Shown piece by piece: positions 5,800-6,011 of a stretch of DNA of 6,011 nucleotides. The translations under genes and the position numbers were made by a program. The notes below the pieces were generated by a model, which saw only the letters and a list, made by a program, of their open reading frames with translations, was not told the origin of the DNA and ran no database searches. Each line of letters starts with the position of its first letter. The stretch's first letter is position 1. The stretch is from Melioribacteraceae bacterium. Lineage in GTDB: Bacteria > Bacteroidota > Ignavibacteria > Ignavibacteriales > Melioribacteraceae. The stretch covers positions 1-6,011 of the forward strand of contig JALWEC010000563.1 of assembly GCA_027036655.1 (NCBI GenBank), given 5' to 3'.

Positions 5800-6011
5800 T
5801 TTACCGCCTTGAAGTCTTCCACGTTCAGAAATTCCGAGCAAAGTTCCAAATCGCTCTCCTCATTGGACGCGACGATTATCAGCTTATCCCGAGCCGTTTT
5901 TTCAATGATTTCATAAACTTTATCTTTTCCCGCAACGTCAAGATTTGAAGTCGGTTCGTCGAGAATGAAAAAATCGGGATTGTGAATTAAAGCGAAAATA
6001 AACTTCATCCG
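5796..6011 (-). CDS. ccmA: CcmA-like ABC transporter ATPase, C-terminal part (runs off right edge)
   Basis: This is the last 71 residues of an ABC ATPase, cut off at the window edge, so Walker A, the Q-loop and most of the signature motif are not visible. Seen are RMKFIFALIHNP at fragment residues 1-12 (just after the expected signature motif), Walker B with catalytic glutamate FFILDEP at 14-20, and the D-loop SNLD at 22-25. At the position of the His switch the fragment reads LIIVASNEESD (44-54), giving Asn where most ABC ATPases have His. The chain ends soon after, as expected for short CcmA proteins. The gene overlaps ccmB by four bases, and this pairing is the main reason for the CcmA call. 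A generic ABC-2 type ATPase is the alternative. It should hydrolyse ATP to drive the CcmB permease. Confidence 0.85.
   Translation of the reverse strand, partial: RMKFIFALIHNPDFFILDEPTSNLDVAGKDKVYEIIEKTARDKLIIVASNEESDLELCSEFLNVEDFKAVK

Noticed and set aside
5800..5841. Upstream ATG extending ccmB by 14 codons
   Set aside because: The extension lies inside the ATPase coding sequence, is not like CcmB N-termini, and the ATGA overlap at 5796-5799 with a GGCGG upstream is the better start.
5554..5916. Plus-strand open frame of 120 codons opposite ccmA/ccmB
   Set aside because: It is antisense to two well supported overlapping genes, and its product is an Arg/Ser-rich shadow.

Overview
This is an AT-rich bacterial chromosome window, with some genes near balanced composition and intergenic stretches much richer in A and T. 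The organism is probably from the Bacteroidota/Ignavibacteriota (FCB) neighbourhood. That placement is an impression from the enolase N-terminus, the split CcmA/CcmB exporter, the SufE protein and the style of the dispersed repeats. No 16S or other decisive marker is present.

Layout. (1) 1-342, minus: N-terminal 114 residues of enolase, running off the left edge. (2) 500-1396, plus: a 298-residue protein I do not recognise, divergent from enolase. (3) 1442-1514, plus: a tRNA-Arg with anticodon CCT, ending 8 bp short of the next, convergent gene. (4) 1523-2977, minus: a 484-residue protein of unknown function with a central two-helix membrane hairpin. (5) 2978-3849: an 872-bp stretch with no convincing gene. 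Its first half holds degenerate REP-like repeats and a perfect GC-rich palindrome. Its second half is extremely AT-rich and holds several short perfect inverted repeats. (6) 3850-4428, plus: a pRiA4b ORF-3-like (IS1096 TnpR-like) protein. (7) 4429-4698: another repeat-bearing gap. (8) 4699-6011, minus: a tightly coupled operon reading CcmA-like ABC ATPase (partial, at the right edge), then CcmB-like permease, then SufE.

The two ends are conserved housekeeping blocks: glycolysis on the left, and cytochrome c maturation type export plus Fe-S sulfur transfer on the right. The middle, about 500-4700, is accessory in character, with two unrecognised genes, one family of unknown function and repeat debris. 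The enolase and sufE starts have good Shine-Dalgarno sequences, whereas the three middle genes have weak or none. In the right-hand operon, ccmA and ccmB overlap by four bases (ATGA), and the sufE ribosome binding site touches the ccmB stop codon, so the three are probably translated together. I found no convincing new defence or mobile system. The best leads are the 484-residue membrane protein, the ccmAB-sufE coupling with an Asn at the expected His-switch position of the ATPase, and the repeat-rich gaps around the pRiA4b-like gene.
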